From Pantanalinema rosaneae (GTDB lineage Bacteria > Cyanobacteriota > Cyanobacteriia > Leptolyngbyales > Leptolyngbyaceae): 64,000 bases of DNA. Within the stretch, counting starts at the first letter, position 1, and every line of letters starts with the position of its first letter. The stretch spans positions 111,577 to 175,576 of the forward strand of contig NZ_JBLZFZ010000006.1 of NCBI RefSeq assembly GCF_050753385.1. Reading direction: 5' to 3'. Made by a program: the position numbers and the translations under genes. The notes under the pieces are model-generated. The model worked only from the letters and a program-made list of their open reading frames with translations, was not told where the DNA came from and ran no database searches. Positions 33,712 to 42,139 of this stretch are shown here, piece by piece.

Positions 33712-35119
33712 CAGCCTGTTTCAGAAAACCCGTCTCCGGTTAGCCTGTTGGTACGCGGGTGCCATTGGGCTACTCCTGAGTGTCAGTGGATTGATTGTCT
33801 ATGAAGTAGTGAGCTACATCCGTTGGCAGGTGATTGATACCCAGTTAGAATCGATCGCTGGAACCTTACATGATGGGCTGTCACCCTATTTAAAGCAGCC
33901 GGGTCAAATTGCTCCGACGGTTCACAGTCTGCTGCCGGGAGTTTGCTTAGCGGGTGAACCCTGTATGCAGCAGGCTCAATCCCCAGGCTCGCGAAACCGG
34001 GGAACACTGCATAGCGAAGGATACTACGCGCGGTTTTTAGATCGATCGGGACGGGTCGTGGCGACTCTAGGAGCATTACCTGAGCCAGCCACCGCTCTCA
34101 CTCAGGAGCGCCCAAATCAGCCATTGTCGATCGATACTAGCCTGCTGCACTGTTCTTACGATTGTTCAGCAAGAAGAATATGGCAGATTTTAACTCCAAA
34201 CGCAACCTTTCGGTATCGCCAAGTTTCTCTGCTCTTAATCACTCCGGAGGCTGAGAGGTGGGGATATCTCCAGTTAGGTAGATCCCTGGAGGATTTTGAT
34301 TGGTTTATTTTGAGATTGCGGCTAATTTTTCTGCTCGGATTACCCGTGGCGGTTGTCCTGATTGCTGGATCTGCCTGGTGGATGGCAGGATTGGCAATGC
34401 GACCAGTTTATCAGTCTTACCAACAAGTGCAGCAGTTTAGCGCTGATGTGGCTCATGAACTCCGCACTCCCCTGGCGGCAATTCGAGCCACCGTGGAAGC
34501 TAGTTTACGCAATCAGCAGCTAACTCTGGAACAAGCCTGTGCTACTCTCAAAACCGTTCATCGTCAAAATAATTGCTTATCGCAGTTGGTACAGGATTTA
34601 CTGTTGCTATCTCGTTTAGATTTACAGATGTTGGCTATTCACCACAATGCTTGTTGTCTGAATGATTTGATTAGTGATGTATTAGAAGAATTTTTTCCCT
34701 TAGCGGTGGCGGCACAGGTCAAACTACGCACCGATGTACGAGTAGATCATCCAGTTGTGGTATGGGGAAATGAGGAACAACTCTACCGCTTATTTGCCAA
34801 TTTAGTCACGAATGCGATCCACTACACCCCCAGTGAGGGTGAGGTAACTGTGCGGTTGGAACAGCATGAGGCGAATGGAATTGTCCAAGTTCAAGATACT
34901 GGGATTGGGATTGCCCTGACCGATCAAGCCCACATTTTCGATCGATTTTATCGGGTAACAAGCGATCGCTCCCGTAATACTGGAGGAACTGGCTTAGGAT
35001 TGGCAATTGCTAAAGCGATCGCGCAGTCTCATCATGGTGATATCAAAGTTCAGAGTGAGTTAGGACAGGGCAGTACATTCATCATTCGGCTGCCTCTGAA
35101 ATTACCGGCTAATCATTGA
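33701..35119 (+). CDS. Sensor histidine kinase (RppB/NrsS-like)
   Basis: A 472-residue membrane kinase. TM1 (~14-38), a periplasmic loop (~40-205) with several Cys (VCLAGEPCM, LLHCSYDCSARR) that could bind metal or form disulfides, TM2 (~208-230), HisKA with SADVAHELRTPLAAIRATV, and an HATPase with LFANLVTNAIHYTP, DTGIGIALTD and GTGLGLAIAK. It overlaps the upstream response regulator gene by 11 nt (ATG inside its 3' end), indicating coupled translation of a cognate pair. The Cys-bearing sensor loop fits a metal or redox signal. Confidence 0.9.
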   Translation: MQYDSLFQKTRLRLACWYAGAIGLLLSVSGLIVYEVVSYIRWQVIDTQLESIAGTLHDGLSPYLKQPGQIAPTVHSLLPGVCLAGEPCMQQAQSPGSRNRGTLHSEGYYARFLDRSGRVVATLGALPEPATALTQERPNQPLSIDTSLLHCSYDCSARRIWQILTPNATFRYRQVSLLLITPEAERWGYLQLGRSLEDFDWFILRLRLIFLLGLPVAVVLIAGSAWWMAGLAMRPVYQSYQQVQQFSADVAHELRTPLAAIRATVEASLRNQQLTLEQACATLKTVHRQNNCLSQLVQDLLLLSRLDLQMLAIHHNACCLNDLISDVLEEFFPLAVAAQVKLRTDVRVDHPVVVWGNEEQLYRLFANLVTNAIHYTPSEGEVTVRLEQHEANGIVQVQDTGIGIALTDQAHIFDRFYRVTSDRSRNTGGTGLGLAIAKAIAQSHHGDIKVQSELGQGSTFIIRLPLKLPANH

Positions 35120-35207
35120 CACGGGTGACGTTGAAAAAAGGGTGAGGATTACCCCCACCCGATTAATTACGGAGAACTACCCCAATTCAACCGATAAACT
35201 CTGGGCG

Positions 35208-37436
35208 TTAGAAGCGATCGTGGAAGGTGCGTTTAATCACATCTAACTGTTGTTCGCGAGTCAGTTTGATGAAATTGACGGCATAGCCTGAGACTCGAAT
35301 GGTTAGCTGGGGATAGAGTTCAGGATGTTCCATGGCATCCATCAGCATGTCGCGGTTCAAGACATTCACATTCAAATGGAAGCCACCATCTCGGAAGTAG
35401 CCGTCCAGTAAACTGACTAAGTTATTATGTCGATCGGCATCGGTTCGACCTAAGGCACCAGGTACGACCGAGAAGGTGTTAGAAATGCCATCCTGGGCAT
35501 GGTGGTAGGGCAATTTGGCAACAGAAGCCAATGAGGCGATCGCGCCTTTTAAGTCTCGCCCATGCATGGGGTTAGCACCGGGAGCGAATGGTTCGCCTGC
35601 TTTGCGCCCATCGGGAGTGCTACCTGTCTTTTTGCCGTAGACTACATTGGAGGTAATCGTCAGCACCGATTGAGTCGGTACGGCATCCCGGTAGGTTTTA
35701 TGTTTGCGAATTTCGTTCATGAAGGTTTCGACTAACCAGACGGCAATTTGATCCACACGATCGTCATTATTGCCGTACTTGGGAAAGTCACCCGTAATGG
35801 CGTAATCCGTGGCTAATCCCGCTTCATTCCGAATTACGTCAACTTGGGCATATTTAATCGCGGATAGCGCATCAGTAACCACTGACAATCCGGCAATGCC
35901 ACAGGCCATCGTTCGCAGAATATCGCGATCGTGCAATGCCATCTCGATCCGCTCATAGCAGTATTTATCGTGCATATAGTGGATCACATTCAGGGTATTG
36001 ACATAGGTTTTTGCTAACCATGCCATCATTTGTTGGAGTTTAGCGATGACATCATCGTAGTTAAGTTGATCACCAACTACAGGAGCATACGCTGGTGCAA
36101 CTTGTTCACCAGACTTCTCATCCTTGCCACCGTTAATCGCATACAGCAAGGTTTTTGCCAGGTTTACCCGCGCCCCAAAGAACTGCATTTGCTTGCCAAT
36201 TCGCATCGCAGACACACAGCAGGCGATCGCGTAATCATCCCCCCAGACCGATCGCATCAAATCATCATTCTCGTACTGAATCGAACTGGTTTCCGTAGAA
36301 ACTTTGGCACAGTACCGTTTGAAGGCGGCAGGTAATTGGTCTGACCACAGAACCGTCAGATTGGGTTCGGGAGCGGGCCCCAGGTTGTAGAGGGTATGCA
36401 GGAAGCGGAAGCTAGTCTTAGTGACGAGTGGTTTCCCATCCGTACCCAGTCCCCCAATACATTCCGTCACCCAGGTGGGATCGCCAGAGAACAGATCGTT
36501 GTAATCCGGAGTACGGAGGAAGCGCACCATCCGTAACTTCATGACAAAGTGATCAATTAACTCCTGAAGTTCAGCTTCGGTTGTCGTTCCGGTTTGCAAA
36601 TCGCGTTCACAGTAAATGTCCAGGAAGGTGGAAACGCGACCCAGGGACATAGCGGCACCGTTTTGTTCTTTAACGGCGGCTAAATAGGCGAAATATAGCC
36701 ATTGCACCGCTTCTTGCGCGGTCTGGGCAGGATGACCAAGGTCAAACCCATAGCTGGCAGCCATTTCCTTTAGTTCAAATAGTGCCTGGATTTGCTCGGT
36801 AATTTCTTCCCGCAGCCGAATCGTTGCTTCGTCGATCGTGTCCAGTTCCAGCGATTCTAGTTGGTGTTTTTTGTCACCAATCAGAAAATCGACTCCGTAT
36901 ACAGGAACACGACGATAATCCCCAATAATCCGTCCCCGTCCATAAGCATCCGGTAAACCGGTAATCACGCCAGAGTGCCGCGCCAGCCGCATTTCTTTGG
37001 TATAGGCTGAAAACACTCCATCATTGTGAGTTTTGCGATACTTGGTAAAAATTGCTTCGGTGTCTGGATCAAGTTGATAGCCGTAGGCTTCTAGACCCGC
37101 TTTGACCACGCGAATTCCACCGTTGGGCATGATTGCCCGTTTCAAGGGGCGATCGGTTTGCAACCCGACAATTTGTTCGAGCTCAGGATTGATATAACCG
37201 GGGGCATGGGCGGTAATCGACGATGGCACTTTGGTATCGACATCTAGAACCCCTTTTTCCCGTTCCTGTGCCATCAAGTCTTTAACGGTATTCCAGAGGG
37301 CAACGCTGCGATCGCTGGCTGCCGTCAAAAATGCTTCATCTCCGGCATAGGAGGTGTAATTCTTTTGAATGAAGTCACGGACATCTACTTCCTTCATCCA
37401 TTGTCCGGGTTTAAAGCCTTGCCATTGTTCAAACAT
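35208..37436 (-). CDS. pflB: Formate C-acetyltransferase (pyruvate formate-lyase)
   Basis: A 742-residue glycyl-radical enzyme converting pyruvate and CoA to formate and acetyl-CoA under anoxia. The active-site Cys pair lies in ACCVSAM (~residues 407-413) and the radical Gly717 in RVSGYAVNF near the C-terminus. The ATG at 37436 begins MFEQWQGFKPGQW, the usual start, with AAGGAAG 8 nt upstream; an ATG eight codons earlier is less likely. No activase gene (pflA) is next to it in this window, so activation must come from elsewhere. Its leader contains an inverted repeat (37481-37523). Confidence 0.96.
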   Translation of the reverse strand: MFEQWQGFKPGQWMKEVDVRDFIQKNYTSYAGDEAFLTAASDRSVALWNTVKDLMAQEREKGVLDVDTKVPSSITAHAPGYINPELEQIVGLQTDRPLKRAIMPNGGIRVVKAGLEAYGYQLDPDTEAIFTKYRKTHNDGVFSAYTKEMRLARHSGVITGLPDAYGRGRIIGDYRRVPVYGVDFLIGDKKHQLESLELDTIDEATIRLREEITEQIQALFELKEMAASYGFDLGHPAQTAQEAVQWLYFAYLAAVKEQNGAAMSLGRVSTFLDIYCERDLQTGTTTEAELQELIDHFVMKLRMVRFLRTPDYNDLFSGDPTWVTECIGGLGTDGKPLVTKTSFRFLHTLYNLGPAPEPNLTVLWSDQLPAAFKRYCAKVSTETSSIQYENDDLMRSVWGDDYAIACCVSAMRIGKQMQFFGARVNLAKTLLYAINGGKDEKSGEQVAPAYAPVVGDQLNYDDVIAKLQQMMAWLAKTYVNTLNVIHYMHDKYCYERIEMALHDRDILRTMACGIAGLSVVTDALSAIKYAQVDVIRNEAGLATDYAITGDFPKYGNNDDRVDQIAVWLVETFMNEIRKHKTYRDAVPTQSVLTITSNVVYGKKTGSTPDGRKAGEPFAPGANPMHGRDLKGAIASLASVAKLPYHHAQDGISNTFSVVPGALGRTDADRHNNLVSLLDGYFRDGGFHLNVNVLNRDMLMDAMEHPELYPQLTIRVSGYAVNFIKLTREQQLDVIKRTFHDRF

Positions 37437-37480
37437 GAGATCAGCTTCCTTGTACAGCATGGGGGAGCCTGAGCTACAAA

Positions 37481-37523
37481 ACTGTTGAGTGAAAGGAGAA
37501 AAGTGTAGCGATTACTCAACAGT
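37481..37523 (-). promoter_or_regulatory. Inverted repeat in the pflB leader
   Basis: ACTGTTGAGT (37481-37490) and ACTCAACAGT (37514-37523) are perfect reverse complements separated by 23 nt, 45-87 nt upstream of the pflB ATG. They could form a leader hairpin or be a pair of regulator half-sites for anaerobic control. Not matched to a known motif. Confidence 0.45.
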
Positions 37524-37757
37524 AATATCAGCAATTCATCAAGGTTAACTATGAATTTGCTGCCACTCAATGCTCCTGGGGTTAGTCACACTTTGAACTG
37601 TAAGCAAGGATTATGAGGAACTTGTGAGGATAATAATCAGGGTCATGAAATCAAAACAATCTGCTAGTAGAAAATATCTAATCATGCTACTAACAATTTC
37701 AATCAGCAGTAACTTATACTCGACTTTAGACTAAATGCAATTTTCCGCTATATGTAA

Positions 37758-37777
37758 GGGCGAACGGTCGTTCGCCC
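37758..37777. repeat. REP-like palindrome GGGCGAACG-GT-CGTTCGCCC
   Basis: Two perfect 9-bp arms around GT, flanked by GTAA and CTCC. This motif is a common interspersed hairpin in many cyanobacterial genomes and is unrelated to the MITE family elsewhere in this window. Confidence 0.75.
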
Positions 37778-37917
37778 CTCCTAAATATGGGGTATTTTTT
37801 GAATTAGTCTAAACTTCAGAACTTATAGCCATCGCGATGCAACCCTGAGATTTCAGGCAGATGGAAACCGCCAGACTACTAGAATTAAGCTGGAATAGAA
37901 TTCTTCAATCAGTAAAA

Positions 37918-38136
37918 TTACTCTTGCCAGGGTATAGGGCTGGTAGCGATCAGGTTGCGTCCTGACTCTGCTGTCCAACCTTCCTGTTCAAACTGGTCTT
38001 GATACCCTGCCAGCGCAAAACCTGCTGTCGGGCAGGAAATGGTGACCCAACCTTCATCCTGGGTGGTCACGATACAACCTGTTAACAGTTGCTCCGGACG
38101 ATCGCACACCACTTTTTGCCCAATTTGCCAGTTCAT
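37918..38136 (-). CDS. Hypothetical small soluble protein
   Basis: A 72-residue acidic protein starting MNWQIGQKVVCDRPEQLL; the pattern is that of a small beta-rich (SH3-like) domain, but no family is recognised. It has two cysteines and several tryptophans. It is isolated between pflB and the Nudix gene. Coding is likely because codon use and composition match neighbours. Confidence 0.5.
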   Translation of the reverse strand: MNWQIGQKVVCDRPEQLLTGCIVTTQDEGWVTISCPTAGFALAGYQDQFEQEGWTAESGRNLIATSPIPWQE

Positions 38137-38386
38137 GAGATATCCACAACTCTATATCAACGCTATGTTGCTTCCCCACTCTCAGCTTCGTCCACCCGGA
38201 TTAAACCGTTTGGTTAGCTGAGGCTCATCCTATGCTTGCCAGAAAATTACCTGACGAGAGATTGCTATTGAGATCGTAATGTACCCTACTTTGTCAACAA
38301 AGTAAGTGAGTTGTGTCTCAATTTGAGTAAAAAATTACGACCTGATTTAGGCTGAAATTGTAGAATCACTGTGTCTCTCAATTAAT

Positions 38387-38845
38387 CTAGCGATTCCTGC
38401 CGATAAAGTCCAACAGAATCCGCTGATGGGGTTTACCCAGGGGGCGGGTTTGGTGGATGCGGTGTGACCAGCGATCGCCCTGCTGAATTTCCGCGATCGT
38501 CACTAGATCCAGATCCATCCCTTCATTTAATACCAGTTGACTCACGTCCACGATGAGTTCTGCTTGGTAAACATGTCGAATCACTTGCTCGTCGATATAG
38601 TCCCCAAATTTGGCGATCGTGGGGGGAGCATAAGCTATTTCCTCCAGTAATTCCCGTAAAATCGCGGTATCCGGATCTTCACCAGGTTCAATGTGTCCGC
38701 CAAACAGTGCCCAATGTCCGGGATAGAAGATATTCGGCAAATCATCCCGTAACTGCATGAGAAATTTGTCCCCTTGATGCAAAATGGCAATGGCAACTTC
38801 GGGACGGGAAGCCGAGACTGGCAGGGGCGGGTTGATCGAGGTCAT
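38387..38845 (-). CDS. Nudix hydrolase
   Basis: A 152-residue Nudix protein. The catalytic box reads GGHIEPGEDPDTAILRELLE followed by E and I, fitting Gx5Ex7REUxEExGU except that the late Gly is replaced by Ala (EEIA). It hydrolyses nucleoside-diphosphate-linked compounds; the substrate is unknown. The ATG at 38845 starts just before the fold; an upstream frame would run into the promoter of the divergent ABC gene. It shares a ~100-bp divergent promoter region with that gene. Confidence 0.85.
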   Translation of the reverse strand: MTSINPPLPVSASRPEVAIAILHQGDKFLMQLRDDLPNIFYPGHWALFGGHIEPGEDPDTAILRELLEEIAYAPPTIAKFGDYIDEQVIRHVYQAELIVDVSQLVLNEGMDLDLVTIAEIQQGDRWSHRIHQTRPLGKPHQRILLDFIGRNR

Positions 38846-38945
38846 GGGATGACGGGCAACGTCACCCCCAGTGTACACTGTGCTATCAACCAAGCAATTT
38901 TCATGGCAGCATAGAATTTATATAGAGAAACTCACGGAATTGCCC

Positions 38946-39719
38946 ATGGAGACATCCCCTGCCGAGGCGATCGCGGCTCCGAACCCCGAGCCCATGATTA
39001 TTGCCCAGGACGTAGAAAAGTGGTACGTCAACGGTTTCCATGCCTTAAAGGGGATTAGTCTGACGGTGCATAAAGGCGAAGTCGTTGTGATTATGGGGCC
39101 GTCGGGGTCGGGTAAATCGACCTTTATTCGGACTTTTAATGCCTTGGAAGAGTATCAAAAGGGCAGGATTGAAATTGATGGCATTCAACTTTCTCATGAT
39201 CTGAAAAATATTGAAGCGATTCGGCAGGAAGTGGGGATGGTGTTTCAACAGTTTAATTTGTTTCCCCATCTGACGGTGATGCAAAATGTCACCCTGGCAC
39301 CGATGCATGTCCGCAAGTGGACGAAAGCCCAGGCACAGGATGTGGCGATGCAACTATTAGAGCGGGTGGGCATTCTCAATCAAGCGGATAAATATCCCGG
39401 GCAATTATCTGGGGGGCAACAACAACGGGTGGCGATCGCCCGCGCCTTAGCCATGCAGCCCAAAATTATGTTATTTGATGAACCAACTTCTGCCCTGGAT
39501 CCAGAAATGGTGCGAGAGGTGTTGGATGTGATGCGATCGCTGGCAAACTCCGGGATTACGATGGTCTGTGTTACCCATGAAGTGGGATTTGCGCGGGAAG
39601 TTGCCGATCGGGTGGTGTTTATGGATGAAGGGTTAGTGGTCGAAGACACCATTCCCACCGAGTTCTTTAATCATCCCAAAGAAGACCGAGCGAAGCAGTT
39701 TCTCGCCCAGATTTTGTAG
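38946..39719 (+). CDS. Amino-acid-type ABC transporter ATP-binding protein (GlnQ-like)
   Basis: A 257-residue ATPase. Walker A GPSGSGKST, Q-loop VFQQFNLFPHL, signature LSGGQQQR, Walker B IMLFDEPTSALDPE and switch His in CVTHEVGFA place it in the polar-amino-acid (GlnQ/GltL) family. The permease and binding-protein genes are not adjacent: downstream is a convergent DUF2358 gene. It is therefore an orphan component of an importer encoded elsewhere. Confidence 0.92.
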   Translation: METSPAEAIAAPNPEPMIIAQDVEKWYVNGFHALKGISLTVHKGEVVVIMGPSGSGKSTFIRTFNALEEYQKGRIEIDGIQLSHDLKNIEAIRQEVGMVFQQFNLFPHLTVMQNVTLAPMHVRKWTKAQAQDVAMQLLERVGILNQADKYPGQLSGGQQQRVAIARALAMQPKIMLFDEPTSALDPEMVREVLDVMRSLANSGITMVCVTHEVGFAREVADRVVFMDEGLVVEDTIPTEFFNHPKEDRAKQFLAQIL

Positions 39720-40163
39720 TTAACCTCGCCGAAAAAACTGCTGCAAAATTTCTTTGGGGGGACGATCCCAGGTGTCAATGTGTTGATGAATCAGTGCCTC
39801 AGAATTGAATTGATAGGTGGAATAGCCATTGAAGAAAATTTTGGCGTTCCAGGGCACGCGTAAGCTGCCTCGCACTGTCCAATCTGCCCGAATAGTAGTT
39901 GAATCGACTGGATAAATTTCATGCAAGTCAAAAAATAGTTCGGTAAAAAATAACCTGCCATGAAATCGCAATGTCCAGAAAATAATCCGGTAATTCAATT
40001 TCCCTTTAAACACATTGACTGGATCACGGAAGTAAATATCCTGGCTGTAAATTTCATAGGAAATATCGCGTTCAAACAAGGTAGGTAAATCCTGTTTCAG
40101 GATCGCGATCGCGTGGTCTACCCGTTGAGCGTAATCCTGCTGGCTGAGTTCAGTATGCTGCAT
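39720..40163 (-). CDS. DUF2358 protein
   Basis: A 147-residue soluble protein of the cyanobacterial/plastid DUF2358 family, recognised by ISYEIYSQDIYFRDPVNVFKG and the RADWTVRGSLRVPWNAKIF segment; the fold is probably NTF2-like. Function unknown. Its stop codon abuts that of the convergent ABC ATPase gene with no spacer, and it is divergent from the exporter ATPase 44 nt away. Confidence 0.85.
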   Translation of the reverse strand: MQHTELSQQDYAQRVDHAIAILKQDLPTLFERDISYEIYSQDIYFRDPVNVFKGKLNYRIIFWTLRFHGRLFFTELFFDLHEIYPVDSTTIRADWTVRGSLRVPWNAKIFFNGYSTYQFNSEALIHQHIDTWDRPPKEILQQFFRRG

Positions 40164-40207
40164 AGCCGTTATGGTAGAAAAGGAAACTGGGTACAGAATA
40201 CAAGGTT

Positions 40208-41125
40208 ATGTTAATTCTTGAAGCTCGTAACCTGAACAAGTCTTTTCTAGAGAAAGGGCAACGGGTCACGGCGGTGCAGGATGTCTCGCTACAAATGGCG
40301 GCAGGCGAAGTGCTGGCATTTTTGGGACCCAATGGGGCAGGCAAAACGACCACGATCAAAATGGTCGCGGGATTAATTCGACCGGATCAGGGGTGGGTAC
40401 GAATTGTCGATCGTGATCCGCATCGTACTCCCCACGCCTTACGGTATTTGGGAGCCGTCCTAGAAGGCAATCGCAATATTTACTGGCGGCTGACCTGTTG
40501 GGAAAATTTGGAATATTTTGGCGTATTACGGGGGCTAACTCAACGTCGATCGCGCCAACGAGCCGAGGAATTGTTAGAACGATTTCAACTCACCCATAAA
40601 CGCCGCTCAACGGTGCAATCCCTCTCACGCGGGATGCAACAAAAACTGGCGATCGCGGTGGCATTAATGCACCAACCTCCCTTATTACTGCTGGATGAGC
40701 CAACTCTGGGGCTAGATGTCGAGGCAACCCTGGATGTAAAACAACTGGTGCGAGAGATTGCCCAGGAAGGCTGTGCCATTTTGCTGACAACTCACCAATT
40801 AGCGATCGCAGAGGAACTGTCGGATCGGGTTGCCATTATCAACAAAGGTGAAATTGTCGTCGAGGAACCCACGGCTGAACTGATTCGGCAATTCTCTGGT
40901 AGTGCGTATTTGATTGAAACGGAAACGGCGATCGATGCTGATCGTGGTGATAAGCTTGCCAGTCTAGACATTGAACTCCAGAGCGATCGGCTGATTCGAG
41001 TACCGGATGCGGGTCTTCTGTATCAGGTGCTAAACATCCTCAAACCGATCCCATTATTACAAGTCAAGAAAGATCAAGCCAATCTAACCGATGTATTTCT
41101 CAAACTGGTGCGAGGCGAGGCATAA
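40208..41125 (+). CDS. ABC exporter ATP-binding protein (ABC-2 type)
   Basis: A 305-residue ATPase with Walker A GPNGAGKTT, signature LSRGMQQKLAIA, Walker B LLLLDEPTLGLDVE and switch TTHQLAIAEEL. The C-terminal ~80-residue extension (ISFxxLD-type beta region) is typical of the drug/lipid/polysaccharide exporter family DRA/NodI. The permease gene follows after 5 nt, forming a two-gene exporter. Substrate unknown. Confidence 0.92.
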   Translation: MLILEARNLNKSFLEKGQRVTAVQDVSLQMAAGEVLAFLGPNGAGKTTTIKMVAGLIRPDQGWVRIVDRDPHRTPHALRYLGAVLEGNRNIYWRLTCWENLEYFGVLRGLTQRRSRQRAEELLERFQLTHKRRSTVQSLSRGMQQKLAIAVALMHQPPLLLLDEPTLGLDVEATLDVKQLVREIAQEGCAILLTTHQLAIAEELSDRVAIINKGEIVVEEPTAELIRQFSGSAYLIETETAIDADRGDKLASLDIELQSDRLIRVPDAGLLYQVLNILKPIPLLQVKKDQANLTDVFLKLVRGEA

Positions 41126-41130
41126 CTGCG

Positions 41131-41904
41131 ATGTTGACGTTATTTGTAGCGGAACTGAAGCGATCATGGATTTTACTAAAACGCTATGCGACTGAAACGA
41201 TTAGCTTAGTCATTGGCACAACCATTATCTTTTATGGGCTATTCATGAGTGCCCAATATATTGTTGGTTCTAGTTCTCAATTTGGCGATCGCTTAGACTC
41301 AATCATTGTTGGGTATGTGCTGTGGTCACTGACCTTGTTTATTCTGGGTGACATTGCTGGTGGCTTACAGCGAGAAGCGCAAACTGGGACATTAGAACAA
41401 TTGTTTCTTTCCCCCTTTGGTGCGCCTAGAGTATTTTTAACCCGAGCGATCGCCAACCTGACGACCCAACTCACCATTAATCTCGTGATTCTGTCCCTGA
41501 TCCTGGTCTTAACCGGCAGCCAATTAGCCTTTCCGCCCTTGCTACTGCTGCCGCTACTGACTGTGTTGTTCGGGGCGTATGGCATTTCCCTGGCGATGGG
41601 TTCTCTCGCACTACTGGTGAAGCAAGTCCAACAACTGTTAGGCATTTTCCAATTTGCTTTGCTATTTGTGTTGACGGTGCCAGTGGAAAGTTGGGTTGGG
41701 GGAACGCGGTGGCTCGGCTGGTTGTTGCCCATGACTCCCGGAGCCGGACTATTACGGGAACTGATGGCGCGGGGGCAGGGCTTGGATTGGCAACTATTCG
41801 CGATCGCCCTGCTGAATGGAGGCAGCTATTTCATTCTGGGATTATATCTATTCCGATATGCGGAACGGGAAGCAAAACATCGCGGTAAATTGAGCGGTTA
41901 TTAA
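41131..41904 (+). CDS. ABC-2 type exporter permease
   Basis: A 257-residue membrane protein with about six TM helices (first ~22-44, then ~58-78, ~107-130, ~137-160, ~170-190, ~230-250) in the ABC-2 permease pattern, including the amphipathic LQREAQTGTLEQLFLSPFG typical of the coupling region. It forms a transporter with the ATPase encoded 5 nt upstream. No substrate can be assigned from sequence. Confidence 0.9.
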   Translation: MLTLFVAELKRSWILLKRYATETISLVIGTTIIFYGLFMSAQYIVGSSSQFGDRLDSIIVGYVLWSLTLFILGDIAGGLQREAQTGTLEQLFLSPFGAPRVFLTRAIANLTTQLTINLVILSLILVLTGSQLAFPPLLLLPLLTVLFGAYGISLAMGSLALLVKQVQQLLGIFQFALLFVLTVPVESWVGGTRWLGWLLPMTPGAGLLRELMARGQGLDWQLFAIALLNGGSYFILGLYLFRYAEREAKHRGKLSGY

Positions 41905-41937
41905 GTCGATCGATCACCTCCCTTCCACTGGCGACCA

Positions 41938-42088
41938 TGTATACACAAGTTAAATCGGACTTCGTTTGAGGCTCCGCGCCCCCTAAATCCCCCAATTCTA
42001 GGGGACTTTGAATGGTTGGTTCCCCCAGAATTGGGGGCTAGGGGGGCTAAATGCAGAATTTTCAGGTGCTAGAGAAGGTGTATACACA
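41938..42088 (-). mobile_element. Palindromic MITE, inverted copy
   Basis: About 151 bp with ends TGTATACACAAG and GGTGTATACACA as near-perfect terminal inverted repeats. The core has the C-run arm, GGGGACTTTGAATGGTTGGT and a G-run arm. It is the reverse-oriented counterpart of the 6715-6872 copy; shared outer sequence includes CAAACGAAGTC-like and CTGCATT/AATGCAG segments. It is the best-preserved copy for defining the element's ends. Confidence 0.78.
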
Positions 42089-42139
42089 GTAGCTTCTACT
42101 GGCAAGGAGGTGAATCGAGAGAGTTAGAGGGCGATCGGG

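Larger units (their letters stand above)
37437..37917. other. 481-bp intergenic region upstream of pflB
   Basis: It holds the pflB promoter/leader with a 10-bp inverted repeat (37481-37523) and a short REP-like palindrome at 37758-37777. The A+T-rich remainder shows no open frame with a ribosome-binding site and no identifiable RNA. Confidence 0.6.
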
